From Vicia villosa (lineage: Eukaryota; Streptophyta; Magnoliopsida; Fabales; Fabaceae), in NCBI RefSeq assembly GCF_029867415.1, contig NC_081185.1, forward strand, positions 73,257,553 through 73,321,552: DNA of 64,000 bases, given 5' to 3'. The notes under the pieces are model-generated. The model worked only from the letters and a program-made list of their open reading frames with translations. It was not told the DNA's origin and did not search any database. Shown here one piece after another: positions 39,790-51,236 of this stretch. The number at the start of each line of letters is the position of its first letter. The stretch's first letter is position 1. The position numbers were made by a program, and so were the translations under genes.

Positions 39790-40496
39790 AAACACCACTG
39801 GGGAGAAAAAGAACTCCGCTGGGGAAAGCAAATGTCTTGCGGGAAGAACTCCACTGGGGAAACAAGACTTTGTTAGAGAAATTTTGCTGGAAAAAGAACT
39901 TCACTGGGGAAAACATTTCGCACCAGAGAGGTTAAAGTACCACCTTTCACTGGGGATGAGAAAAAGGGGGGCATCCTCTTTCACTGGGGATGAGAAAATA
40001 TGCATCACCTTTCACTGGGGAGTTAGAATACCAATCTTTCATTAACAGAAAACGCACCATCATTCCACTGATGATATGAATAGAAATACATCGACGTACC
40101 ACTGACGATGAAAATATAACAAGATACACCAACGTTCCACTGAAGGTGAGCTACCAACGTACCACTGGAGGTAGTAAAGAGATATACCGTCGTACCACTG
40201 ACGATAACATATACCAACGTTCCACTGAAGGTATGAAAGAGAAATACATCGACGTACCATTGGCGATGAAAATATAACAAGATACACCAACGTTCCACTG
40301 AAGGTGAGCTACCAACGTTCCATTGGAGGTAGAAAAGAGATATACCGTCGTACCACTAACGATAACATATACCAACATTCCACTGAAGGTATGAAAGAGA
40401 AATACATCGACGTACCACTGACAATGAAGATATAACAAGATACACCAATGTTCCACTGAAGGTGAGGAGAGATGCACCGACGTACCACTAACGGTG
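39790..40496. repeat. Ogre 3' UTR hairpin tandem array
   Basis: The higher-order period is 158 bp; CACCAACGTTCC-type copies start at 40127, 40285 and 40443. Each period has about four hairpins with a shared loop core ACGTACCACTG (or ACGTTCCACTG) and different arms: CATCG/CGATG (40089-40110), CACC/GGTG (40127-40148), CTACC/GGTAG (40151-40174), CGTC/GACG (40188-40203), ATACC/GGTAT (40211-40234) and CACCG/CGGTG (40475-40496). Upstream copies such as CATCC/GGATG (39972-39992) share CTTTCACTGG. Confidence 0.85.
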
Positions 40497-41540
40497 AGGA
40501 GCAATCAATAATATTTTGCTTTTCTTATCAAAGGTTGAGGGTGCAAACATAAATGCACAATCTCAACATTCATCATCCAGCGACCAAAATTCAATCTATG
40601 GCCAAATGGAAAGAAACTGCCAAATAAGATCAGATCAAGTGAGGAAATAACTCACTAGATTTCTGTTTGTAAGCATCTGAACAGAATAACAGAAACATAC
40701 TATCCACATAGAAACAAATTCAGTGGTGATTTCAAGGAAAGTGAGTATTTTCTGCCTAAAGACACTCTAAATGAAAGAGAAATCCAATTGTAATAAACTT
40801 CATGATAGCAAATATGAATGCATGACTGTTTTTGATGCATGTTAATGATGCATATGCTGCCAAAACTTAGCACAAGGATTAAATCCAGAGATAGAGTACA
40901 AAAAATAACATAATCAAGCATGTCTCGAGCTGAGCATTTGAGGTATCATCCACAAACAGGATCGAAAATTGCTACAACAAACTCTTGATGGCTTCAGAAT
41001 AAATGCTACCCAACACTGAGGAAACATTGGAGCTGAGAGAACAAAATAGCTGAGTTCTACATCATATTTGAACCAAGCCAAAGGTACACCAACTGGAATA
41101 CATTCTTACTCTTTTGCGCCTGAATACATTAACATATCCGTTCCTTGTAATGCACTCATGAATCAAAACAAAACTTCTTTTATATTTTTCAAAAAGATTT
41201 TGTTGAAATCAATTTTCTCTTTGTTTCAAAAAGTACTATCAACAATAAATGACATTTTGAGAGATATGAAAGAAATAAGATTGCCAATAAAGGGAAAAGG
41301 CTCAAACTTTATTAATGGAATGGTAGCCTGCAAAAGGCAAGACCCTATGGATGATTACAAAGTTTGGAAAGTGGTAATTTTGTGGAAAAGGTACATTGAA
41401 ATGTAATGACCCCATCCTCTCTCTCAACTTGGAATTCCTGAGCAAAGGCTTCCGTTGAAATGTGTTGAACTTCTCATGATAAACAGGTGACTGCTGATGA
41501 TCAAGTCTTGTCTGATGTAGTTACTTGCCATGAATCCCTA

Positions 41541-41695
41541 ACTTTTTCCTGGACCGCCCTTTCGGGTTTTCAGTCCACCAGGTTCTTTATTCTGTTTATG
41601 TCTCTAATTTTTGCCTGGACCGCCCTTTCGGGTTTTCAATCCACTGAGATGCTCTTTTTTGCCTAAGCCGCCCTTTCGGGTTTTCAACTTAGCGA
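41541..41695. repeat. Triple stem-loop block 3' of Ogre pol
   Basis: Three copies of CCGCCCTTTCGGGTTTTCA are each framed by matching arms: TGGAC/GTCCA, TGGA/TCCA and CTAAG/CTTAG (41663-41667 with 41688-41692). It begins 19 bp beyond the pol stop in element sense. LARD positions 16701-16820 show the same introductions with longer arms. Confidence 0.8.
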
Positions 41696-41713
41696 GCTGT
41701 TCTTTTATTATTT

Positions 41714-44700
41714 TTAGGCGAAGTATTTCTTGACTACATCAGCATTCACGGGACGTGGGAGCTTTTCTCCATCCATAGTTGCAAGAATTAATGCACCGCC
41801 AGAGAAGGATTTCTTAACAACATATGGTCCTTCAAAATTAGGAGTCCACTTGCCCCTTGAATCGGAGGTGAAAGACAAGATCCTTTTGAGCACGAGGTCG
41901 CCTTCTCTGAATACCCGAGGTCGAACCTTCCTATCAAAAGCTTTCTTCATTCTTTTCTGGTATAACTGACCATGGCATAAAGCCGTCATTCTCTTTTCTT
42001 CTATCAAATTCAATTGATCAAACCTGCTCTGACACCATTCAGCCTCAGATAACTTGGTTTCCATTAAAACTCTTAATGATGGAATCTCAACCTCGACGGG
42101 GAGCACTGCTTCCATACCATAAACCAAAGAAAAGGGAGTTGCCCCAATTGAAGTCCGAACAGATGTACGGTATCCATGCAAGGCAAATGGGAGCATCTCA
42201 TGCCAGTCCTTGTACGTAACAACCATCTTTTGCACAATCTTCTTAATATTCTTATTTGCTGCTTCAACAGCTCCATTCATCTTTGGCCTATAAGGCGAAG
42301 AGTTTTGATGTTCAATTTTGAAACTTTCACACAGTTCTCTCATCATGCTATTATTCAGATTCGAGCCATTATCAGTGATGATTTTGCTCGGTACACCATA
42401 TCTGCAAATGATGTTGTTCTTGATAAATCTAACCACGACTTGCTTTGTTACATTAGCATATGAAGCAGCTTCTACCCACTTGGTAAAATAATCGATTGCT
42501 ACCAGGATGAACCGATTTCCATTCGAAGCCTTGGGTTCAATCATGCCAATCATATCAATACCCCACATAGAGAAAGGCCATGGAGAGGAAATAACATTGA
42601 GAAGTGTCAGAGGCACATGAATCTTGTCAGCATACACTTGACACTTGTGACACTTCTTTACAAACTTGTAGCAATCAGATTCCATTGTCAGCCAATAGTA
42701 ACCTGCTCTAAGCATCTTTTTAGCCATCGATTGTCCATTGGCATGAGTACCAAAAGAACCTTCATGAATTTCACGCATCAACATGCATGCTTCGTGTCTA
42801 TCCACGCATCTAAGCAAAACTATGTCATAATTTCTCTTATACAAAACATCCGCATTGATGAAGAAACTGCCAGCCAATCTCCTCAAAGTTTTCTTATCCT
42901 TATTTGATGCCCCAAGTGGGTACTCTTGGGTTTGAAGAAAATGCTTAATATCAAAGTACCAAGGCTTCTCATTTGCTGATTCCTCAACTGCAAATACATG
43001 AGCAGGTCTATCAAGACGCCTGATTGTAATCCGAGGCTCCTCATTATGGAAATTCACTTTGTACATGGAAGACAATGTGGCTAAAGCATCAGCCATCTGA
43101 TTCTCATCTCGAGGGATGTGGTGGAATTCAACTTTGTTGAAGAATGTCAATAGCCTTCTGGCATAATCTTTCTAAGGGATTAAACCAGGATGACGCATTT
43201 CCCATTCTCCTTTAATCTGATTAATCACAAGCGCAGAATCTCTATAAACATCAAGGATCTTAATCCTTAGATTAGTGTCTTCTTCAAGTCCCATGATGCA
43301 AGCTTCATATTCAGCAATATTATTTGTACAATCAAAACATATCCTTGCAGTGAAAGGAACATGTGAACCTTGCGGGGTGATAATAACAGCACCAATACCA
43401 TGGCCATGAACATTAGAAGCTCCATAAAAAATTAAACCCCATTTGGATCCAGGATCTGGTCCTTCTTCTGGCAACGGCTCATCCCTATCTTGAGCTCTCA
43501 AATACATTATATCTTCATCCGGGAAGTCCATTCTGATAGATTGACGGTCATCAATTGGTTGGTGAGCGAGATACTCTGCCAACACACTTCCTTTCAGAGC
43601 TTTTTGAGCTCGGTATTCAATATCATATTCAGATAGCAGCATTTGCCAGCGAGCAATCCTTCCGGTTAACGCAGGTTTTTCAAATATGTACTTAATTGGA
43701 TCCATTTTGGAAATCAATAAGGTGGTGTGGTTCAACATATACTGTCTCAGTCGGCGAGCAGCCCACACCAAAGCACAGCAAGTTTTCTCAAGCAGCGAGT
43801 ATCTTGTTTTGCACTCGGTAAACTTTTTGCTAAGGTAGTATATTGCATACTCTTTTTCGACCAGACTCGTCATGCTGACCCAACACACATCCCATTGAAT
43901 TCTCAAGCACTGTGAGGTACATAATCAGAGGTCTTCCCTCAGCTGGAGGGAGCAAAATGGGGGGTTCAAGCAGATATTCTTTGATGTTGTCAAAAGCTTT
44001 CAGACAATCTTCATTCCACACACATCCCTGATTTTTCTTTAACAGCTTGAAGATTGGCTCACAAGTAGCAGTCATATTGGAAATGAACCTGGAAATATAA
44101 TTTAAACGTCCGAGGAAACCTCTCACTTGTTTCTCAGTCTTTGGTGCTGGCATTTCCTGAATTGCTTTGACTTTATCAGGATCCACTTCAATTCCCTTCT
44201 GACTGACAATAAAACCCAATAATTTTCCGGAACAGACACCAAAAGTGCATTTGTTTGGATTTAAGCGGAGACGATACTTTCTCAAACGCTGAAACAGTTT
44301 TAAAAGATCTTCCATGTGCCCCTCCTCTAACTGAGACTTGGAAATCATGTCATCCACATAAACCTCAATTTCTTTGTGCATTATATCATGGAAAAGTATG
44401 GCCATGGCCCTCAGATACGTCGCGCCAGCATTCTTCAACCCAAAAGGCATTACTTTGTAACAGAATGTCCCCCATGGCGTAATAAAGGTTGTCTTTTCCA
44501 TGTCTTCAGGTGCCATCTTAATCTGGTTGTATCGTGAAAAACCATCCATGAAGGAGAAAACCTCGAACTTGGCCGTGCTATCTACCAACATATCAATGTG
44601 AGGTAGAGGAAAATCATCTTTCGGACTGGCTTTATTCAAATCTCTATAATCAACACACATGCGAACTTTTCCGTCTTTCTTTGGAACAGGCACAATATTG

Positions 44701-45177
44701 GCAATCCATTGAGGATATACAGAAGTGACAAGGAAACCTGCGTTAATCTGCTTCAAGACCTCATTCTTAATCTTCTCCGCCATATCGGGATGACTTCTTC
44801 TTAGCTTTTGCTTGACAGGAGGACATTCTGGTTTCAATGGCAAACAATGCTCCACAATATCTGTGTCCAACCCAGGCATGTCTTGGTAGGACCATGCAAA
44901 AATGTCAACATATTCTTTAAGAAGCTCTACAATCCTCTTCTTAACATCTTGACCAAGCAGTGCCCCAATCTTGACTTCCTTTTTATCCTCTTCAGAACCC
45001 AAGTTGATGACTTCTAATGGCTCTTTATACGGCTGAATGGTGTCTTCCTCGTGCTCAAGCAGTCGGGAAATCTCATCAGGAATACATTCATCACTCTCTT
45101 CTTCCGCCTCATACACAGGACACTCGAAGTTAGGAGAGGGTGCATGGTCATTACTTTCAACGGTTTTATTGATTAAT
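41714..45177 (-). pseudogene. pol: Ogre Pol: RT, RNase H, archaeal-type RNase H, integrase (broken)
   Basis: RT occupies about 44800-43900 with YVDD at 44360-44349. The first RNase H follows (about 43870-43600), then a second, archaeal-type RNase H (about 43450-43180), the hallmark of Tat/Ogre. Integrase is at 43150-41714 with the HHCC part, D at 42556-42554, D at 42373-42371, E at 42265-42263 and a C-terminal GPY segment, and no chromodomain. Damage: a one-base insertion in an A run near 43855 shifts the frame between RT and RNase H, and a TAG at 43174-43172 ends the RNase H part. In the second RNase H the usual first catalytic Asp (FDGA) is Tyr (FYGA). The pol is unlikely to be functional as is. 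Confidence 0.88.
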
Positions 45178-45313
45178 CTGCACAAGTGATTATTATTTCA
45201 GGAAAAAAAAAGATTTATGCAAACATGTAATCGTGCAGATTATGGCAAATGAAAATATGTTTTTAAAGGTCTTTTGTGTTACCACTTTCCAGAAAAAGAA
45301 AAAAGGTAAAAAA

Positions 45314-45396
<83 letters not shown>

Positions 45397-45517
45397 GAAG
45401 CAAAATGACTTTTATTGATGATTTTAATGTTTAAAACAAACAGAAAAAAGCCCCCAACAACTTCACTTTCATCTTGGGCAGAATGAAAGGATTTTGAAAA
45501 ACATAAAAGCAAATTAC
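45178..45517 (-). other. Ogre intron between protease and RT
   Basis: The minus strand has CAAA|GTAATT at 45517 and a T-rich tract ending in TTGTGCAG at 45178, giving a 340-nt intron. The gag-protease stop TAA (45516-45514) lies within the donor, so it is removed. Joining AA of the last codon to A at 45177 restores a codon and leads directly into the RT frame. Ogre elements are known to have a partly spliced intron at this site. It contains an (AT)39 tract. Confidence 0.8.
45316..45393. repeat. (AT)39 microsatellite
   Basis: An uninterrupted 78-bp AT dinucleotide run in the Ogre intron. Confidence 0.97.
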
Positions 45518-48453
45518 TTTGAAGCATGAGTACAATCAGGAACATCAATGGTGATCCAGTTCTTGATCATCTTTCCATGGGTCACATAGTTTGGCACTTC
45601 TGGCTCTGGTTCATCTTCAATAATAGCGTCCACTTCTGGAAGAGTCGAAGTAACTTCCCCAGCTTCATGGATCCATGGGCATCCCAATAAGCAACTGTAT
45701 GCAGGAAAGATATCGATCACTTGAAAAGTAATCTTGAAGACAAACGGTCCAATACTAACAGGAAAATCAACCTCTCCGACCACTGATTTCTTTGATCCAT
45801 CAAGAGCCTTCACAATCACATTTCTAAATCTCATTGGTGTACCACCATAAGATAGCTTAGCAAGAGTGGATTTTGGCATGATATTCAGCGATGAGCCAGT
45901 ATCGATCAACACATTAGACATCGAGTCCTCTTTGCAACTGACAGAGATGTGCAAAGCCAAATTATGATTTCTTCCTTCCTCAGGCAAATCTTCATCACTG
46001 AAGCTTAAATTGTTACATGCAGTGATATTACTCACAACCCCATTAAACTGGTCCAACGTCACATCATGATCCACAAAGGCTTGATCAAGTATCTTCATCA
46101 AAGAATCCCTATGAACAGGAGAACTCGTCAGTAATTCCATTATAGAGATCTTATACGGAGTGCGATGAAACTGATCCACGATCTTATAATCACTCATCTT
46201 GATAAGCTTCAAAATCTCATCCATTTCCTTTCTTGAAGACGACCCATCATTAACTCTTGTCGCATCATTCACAGGCACTTGAGTAGGATTCCTTTGGACA
46301 TCCACAACTGTTTGGGGCTGAGTAAAAACTCGCCCACTTCTAGTCACTCTATTAACATCTGCTATATTCTCAACAGAAGACAGAGGCTTAATCTCGACTT
46401 CTTTTCCAGCTTCCAGCATGGTGGCATTGTATCTGTAGGGTACAGCTTTATCAGAACTATAAGGTACAGATCCAGGCAGACATATCACAAGAGGTTCTAC
46501 AGCAGCTTTTCCATAATAACCAATTTCTACACATTCCAGAATTTCAAAGCACGGCTCGATCACATTGACATCATCTTCATCTCTGTCCCTCAGAATCTCA
46601 ACGAGCCTTTGATCTATCATTTCTTGTAAATCTCTTCTCACAATATAACACCCTCGAGGATTGACTGAACAAATCCTACAAGCAGCATGATTATGCTCAT
46701 AATGACTATATTCACACAGAGTGGCATGCATATCTACCAATGATCCTATGATGTGTTCAACACGATAAATCTTATACTTCCCAGGACACCCATGCACCAT
46801 ATTCACAACAGACGCTTCATGAGTCGGCAATGGATTGTTCTGCACATTTGGGCCAATATCACGGAAGGAAAGCATACCAGAACGGACCAATCTCTGAAAT
46901 TCATTCTTTAGAGGCCAACAATTCTCTAAGTCATGCCCAGGAGCATTCTGATGAAAAGCACAAGTGGCATCAGCCTTATACCACCAGGGGAATTTCTATG
47001 GAACAGGAGGCGGTGGCCTTGGTTGAACCAAATTCTTATGAATTAGAGCAGGATACAGTTCAGTGTATGTCATAGGGATTGGATCAAAATTAATTCGAGG
47101 ATACGGATTCCGCCTCGCTGGTTGTTGATTAACAGGAGATACAGGCACTGAATTCACAACAGAAGTCACTTATGCCACTTGTTGAGGTTGATTTCTGGAT
47201 CGACTATTCCTCCCATGAGAAACAGCATTAGCGTCTGATTCCTTCTTCTTATGGAAAGAAGAACCATACTTCTTTGCACCACCAGACGGATTGTCATTCT
47301 GAGCCAGACGACCTTCTCGCACAGCTTCTTCCAGTCTAACACCCATACCCACCATTTCAGTGAAGTCTACAGGAGCACTCGTAATCATCTTCTCATAGTA
47401 AAACGGGCCATGAGTTTTCAGGAAAATCTTAGTCATCTCTTTCTCTTCCATCGGAGGAATCACTTGGGCTGCAACCTCACGCCATCTCTGAGCATATTCC
47501 TTGAAGGATTCCTTCTCTTTCTGCATCATGGCTCGTAGTTGATCTCGATCAGGAGCCATGTCCACATTATACTTATATTGTTTCACAAACGCCTCAGCTA
47601 AGTCATTAAAAGTGCGAATATGGGTGCTATCAAGGCCCATATACCACTTTGAAGCAGCTCCAGTCAAACTATCTTGGAAATAATGGATCAACAGACGTTG
47701 ATCATCGGTGTGAGTGGACATCTTCCTTACATACATCACCAAATGTGCCTGAGGACAGGAATTTCCCTTATACTTTTCGAATTCAGGCAACTTGAACTTA
47801 GCAGGTACTTTCACATTGGGAACAAGGCAGAGATCATGCACATTCTTTCCAAACAATTCTTTCCCACGTAAGGCCTTCATCTCTTTCTACAGTTCTTCAA
47901 ACTGATCTTGGAAACCATCCATTCTATCATGGATACCCAAACCTTCACTTGGCGCAGCATCATAAATGGGCTCTGGGACAAAAGAACCAGTATGAACAAT
48001 AGGAGACGTATTGACCATAACAGGAGTCAAAGGAAGGGTCATCTCAGGAACAGATAGATATCCTTCAGGCATACCCCAGGGATATCCATTAGGCATACGT
48101 TGCTGAGTAGCACCAACAGGAACAGCAGGAATGGTTGTAGCAGCAATTTCAGAAATCACAGTAGCCTGACCCTGAGCTTGGGCATTGGGAGGAGGAACCT
48201 GATTCTGATTCTGATTCTGAGCAGCCATCAATGTCTCAACTAGAGGAGTGATACGTTCTACACCAGATCTCAAAGTAACAACCTCTTCACGTAGCTCACG
48301 ATTCTCTTGTTCAAGACATTCCATCTTCTTCTTGCAGTTAGCTCGAGTGTTATACCGGTGAGACAGCTTGATTCTGTATGAAGAACACTGAATAAGACCT
48401 CGGGAATACTCTCGGAAGCAAGACCAAAATGCGGAATGATGCATGAAATGCAA
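45514..48453 (-). pseudogene. gag: Ogre Gag-protease (three in-frame stops)
   Basis: One frame runs from an ATG at 48453 to 45514. It begins with a basic HRYNTRANCKKK segment and a coiled coil (ECLEQENRELREEVVTLR), then a QNQNQ/Pro-rich part, a Tat-type gag core (about 47880-47170), a CX2H...GHxxxxC finger (CAFHQNAPGHDLENC, about 46970-46920) and an aspartic protease with IDTGSSLNIMP (D at 45903-45901). Stops at 47889-47887 (TAG), 47172-47170 (TAA) and 46998-46996 (TAG) break it. The first 510 bp or so are duplicated in the tandem array. No intact ORF1 is present upstream. Confidence 0.85.
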
Positions 48454-48662
48454 TGCAAATGATTTTTATTGGTTTTCAAGGAACTTTAAGACATTAATTG
48501 TAAACATTAGCAAAAACAACATAAAACATAACATCATTCTTTCATTAGTAATGGAAAAGCTTACAAAAGGATTCAAAGATCCAAGATTACAAAACAACGG
48601 AAAAGCTAAAAACTAGAAGGGAACGCTTTTGACGAAGATCCAACTCCTCTCTGCAGCTTCCT

Positions 48663-48887
48663 TCAGAGCTTCTCCAATTCGTCTTCATAAAAGGCCTTCA
48701 AATGAGTCTTCTCGACTATCAGCTTATCAGCAACTTCCTTCCATGCAACTAAATCTTCATGACTACCAGAGGAAAATAAATCCTCTTGTTGTCTCTTTCT
48801 CTTTTCACCATGTTGTTGAAGTAGCTCTTCCTGACGACGGATCTGATCATCCTTTTCCAACAACCAGCCATCTTGGATATAAAGCAT
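48663..48887 (-). pseudogene. Coiled-coil remnant upstream of gag, possible ORF1 C-terminus
   Basis: A 74-codon frame rich in E, K, Q and L (EELLQQHGEKRKRQQEDL...KLIVEKTHLKAFYEDELEKL) ends at 48663. It resembles the coiled-coil end of the extra ORF that Ogre elements carry before gag, but no larger ORF1 domain is left. Copies are at 51446-51670, 54229-54453, 57012-57236 and 59795-60019, one per tandem unit. Confidence 0.4.
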
Positions 48888-48950
48888 TTCATCAGGTCAA
48901 AGCAAGTACCCAGAGCAGTCACTTCTTCATCTGGCATTTAATCGAGGATG

Positions 48951-50726
48951 TTCAAAGACAAGAAAACTCAGGCAAAGGATCAATCAGTAGAAGGATTAGT
49001 CTCTAACATAATCATAGGACTCAAGAGCTTAATTTTATCACCTATGATTGATTAGACACCCAGTCCTCTGAATACAGATTTACTCAGGTCACCAGACTAG
49101 GGTTTTTGAGCCTATCAAGGACTAAAATCAGGGATCACCTTTGGGAAACCCTAAAAAGCCCCAGGGGATCATTCAAAGACATCAATCATCTTCAAATAGC
49201 TCATATGACAAGATCCACTGGACATCACACCTCAATTCAAAGTCTACAGTCATTATTTTCATATGGTCGACAATTAGGGTTTTTGACCTAATTCACCAGG
49301 ATAGTTGACTTTTGATCAGAGGCATGGATCCAAAACTCAAGACATGATTCAAGAATCTCTACTACCTCAATATAACCCATTTACATCACTCATTTGAGGA
49401 TAAGATCTTAATTCCACACAAAAGTCCAAAATCTCACTTTATCTGGAAAAAGTCAACTGTATGGGATCACCTTTGACTTTTAAGATTTTTGGTCAAACCA
49501 TGACTTTCAAAGATCAATATCATTAATATATGGATATTAAAGTCATTTGACCAAAGAAATTCAAGAAGAATCATCAAGGAGCAAAAAGTCGGGAATTAGG
49601 GTTTTTGAGGGCATTGTGGGAACTCAAAATTTCACCTACACAACTCAAAAAACTTCCAACATGAAAGTTGTAGATCTTGCAAAATAAAACAACATCTTAC
49701 ATAGGAACTTTTTTCAAAAGATCAACCATTTAAGAGTTTTGGAATTTTCAAGCTTTAGGTTATAAAAACTTAGAAATTTTTCTAAGTGTTTTTAACCTAG
49801 TTTTCATCCAACTTTGGGCTCATTTTTCACAAATTTCCCTAATGATTCTGAAGGAACCATAAACTAATGATTTGAAGTAGATGTTTAGGGCTTTCCAAGT
49901 TGTGTTCAACCTTCTCCAAATTCATTTTGAGCTAAGAGTTATGCTTGTTCAAAGTTGGCCTCATGAAGTGAAATTATAGGTCATGCCTCATTTTTGAACT
50001 TTGAAATTTTGTGCACATGACCTCATTTATGGATGCTACACGACCCATACCACATCTGAAAACATGCCATGCATTCATTTTCACCATAGCATAAGAATTG
50101 AGGAAGATTCCCAAAACAAGAACATGTGATTATGTAATGATTACATTTGGGAATTTATGGCAAATTGATGAATCACCCAAGGAATCTTCTCACCAACCAA
50201 TTAGAGCTCATTTCTGTCTCAGAATTGTCCCCTAAGATCAAGCAAAATCGAGGGCTAGGGGATTGATCAAATGGAATCAAAATTCTCATCATTGCATAAG
50301 AGATATTTGCAAACTTCCTTCATGGCCAAGAAAACCAAATCAACCTCACTAAGCAAGCTCACTCCTCTGCAACTATACTGAACCATTTGCCTATAAATAG
50401 GAGAGCATACCTCAGTAGAAAAACACACCAAAGCAACAGAATTCTTGCTTTCTCTTTTCTTTCTTCATACTTAGTTTTTTCAAAGGTCCTTTGGCAAGAA
50501 GACTCGGATTCTTCAAACCAAAGCTCTCTCTTTGAAAATAAGTATTCAAACACATTGAGGGAGGCATTTAGAGGTGATCCAAACCTCTGGAACACTTCTG
50601 GGCGTGGAGAATCATCATCTTCACCTCTCATTTGGAGCACTTGCAGTTGGAGGACCACATAACAATTCACGAGGTTCCAAGCAAGGTTAGGCATCCAGGC
50701 ACGTTCCTCAGATCATAGTGAAGATG
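48951..50726 (+). repeat. Plus-oriented Ogre-like LTR segment (first copy)
   Basis: AT-rich, no gene. It has repeated AGGGTTTTTGA words, AACATGAAAGTTGTAGATCT, and a plus-strand TATA box followed by a leader. This matches my memory of legume Ogre LTRs, oriented opposite to the gag and pol next to it. The segment continues in unique form after 61858. No clear TG start or TSD could be found, so the left edge is approximate. Confidence 0.5.
50392..50399 (+). promoter_or_regulatory. Plus-strand TATA box in tandem unit 1
   Basis: GCCTATAAATAGGAGAG is followed by an A- and C-rich start region and a CT-rich leader, as in Ogre LTRs. Copies are at 53175-53182, 55958-55965, 58741-58748 and 61524-61531. 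Confidence 0.75.
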
Positions 50727-51236
50727 TTCACTTGGCGCAGCATCATAAATGGGCTCTGGGACAAAAGAACCAGTATGAACAATAGGAGACGTATTGACCA
50801 TAACAGGAGTCAAAGGACGGGTCATCTCAGGAACAGATAGATATCCTTCAGGCATACCCCAGGGATATCCATTAGGCATACGTTGCTGAGTAGCACCAAC
50901 AGGAACAGCAGGAATGGTTGTAGCAGCAATTTCAGAAATCACAGTAGCCTGACCCTGAGCTTGGGCATTGGGAGGAGGAACCTGATTCTGATTCTGATTC
51001 TGAGCAGCCATCAATGTCTCAACTAGAGGAGTGATACGTTCTACACCAGATCTCAAAGTAACAACCTCTTCACGTAGCTCACGATTCTCTTGTTCAAGAC
51101 ATTCCATCTTCTTCTTGCAGTTAGCTCGAGTGTTATACCGGTGAGACAGCTTGATTCTGTATGAAGAACACTGAATAAGACCTCGGGAATACTCTCGGAA
51201 GCAAGACCAAAATGCGGAATGATGCATGAAATGCAA
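50727..51236 (-). pseudogene. Gag 5' fragment, duplicate in unit 2
   Basis: The first ~170 codons of the Ogre gag, then an out-of-family tail reading across the junction to a stop at 50667. It lacks the gag core, finger and protease. The rearranged frame totals 189 codons. Confidence 0.8.

Larger units (their letters stand above)
39655..41713 (-). other. Ogre 3' untranslated region
   Basis: About 2 kb between pol and PPT, with no gene. From the PPT side it holds ACTGGGGA-type repeats (39790-40025), a 158-bp-period hairpin array (40089-40496), about 1 kb with nothing recognised (40500-41540), and a triple stem-loop block just 3' of the pol stop (41541-41695). Ogre-type elements are known for hypervariable tandem repeats in this region. 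Confidence 0.8.
26994..48950 (-). mobile_element. Ogre-type Ty3/gypsy retrotransposon (5' side missing)
   Basis: On the minus strand the order is a remnant of ORF1, gag-protease, intron, RT, two RNases H, integrase, 3' UTR repeats, PPT and 3' LTR. This order and the second RNase H place it in Tat/Ogre. The LTR is split by Sirevirus-2. The 5' LTR is not in the window: no copy of the 26994-39638 LTR appears between 48454 and 64000. The 5' boundary near 48950 is uncertain. Confidence 0.85.
47944..50726. repeat. 2783-bp tandem unit 1
   Basis: Unit 1 starts in the gag frame at TTCACTTGGCGCAGC and is continuous with the rest of gag on its left, so it is the original copy. It contains about 510 bp of gag 5' end (minus), the coiled-coil remnant, about 1.4 kb of AT-rich LTR-like sequence in plus orientation, and a TATA box at 50392-50399. 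It has private bases compared with units 2-5, for example G at 49844. Confidence 0.93.

Noticed and set aside
40023..40504. Long minus-strand frames over the Ogre 3' UTR array
   Set aside because: Period-158 repeat translation; frames overlap each other and have no domain.
40700..41406. Possible small genes in the 1-kb unassigned part of the Ogre 3' UTR
   Set aside because: Frames of 73-112 codons without recognisable motifs in a region expected to be non-coding.
48951..49000. A clean TG start and TSD for the plus-oriented LTR
   Set aside because: Candidate TG positions were seen, but no matching TSD or terminal inverted word could be found in the window, so the boundary is left open.
50359..50694. 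111-codon minus and 91-codon plus frames repeated in each tandem unit
   Set aside because: They cover the promoter and leader of the LTR-like segment; the two frames mirror each other and differ only at tandem-unit SNPs.
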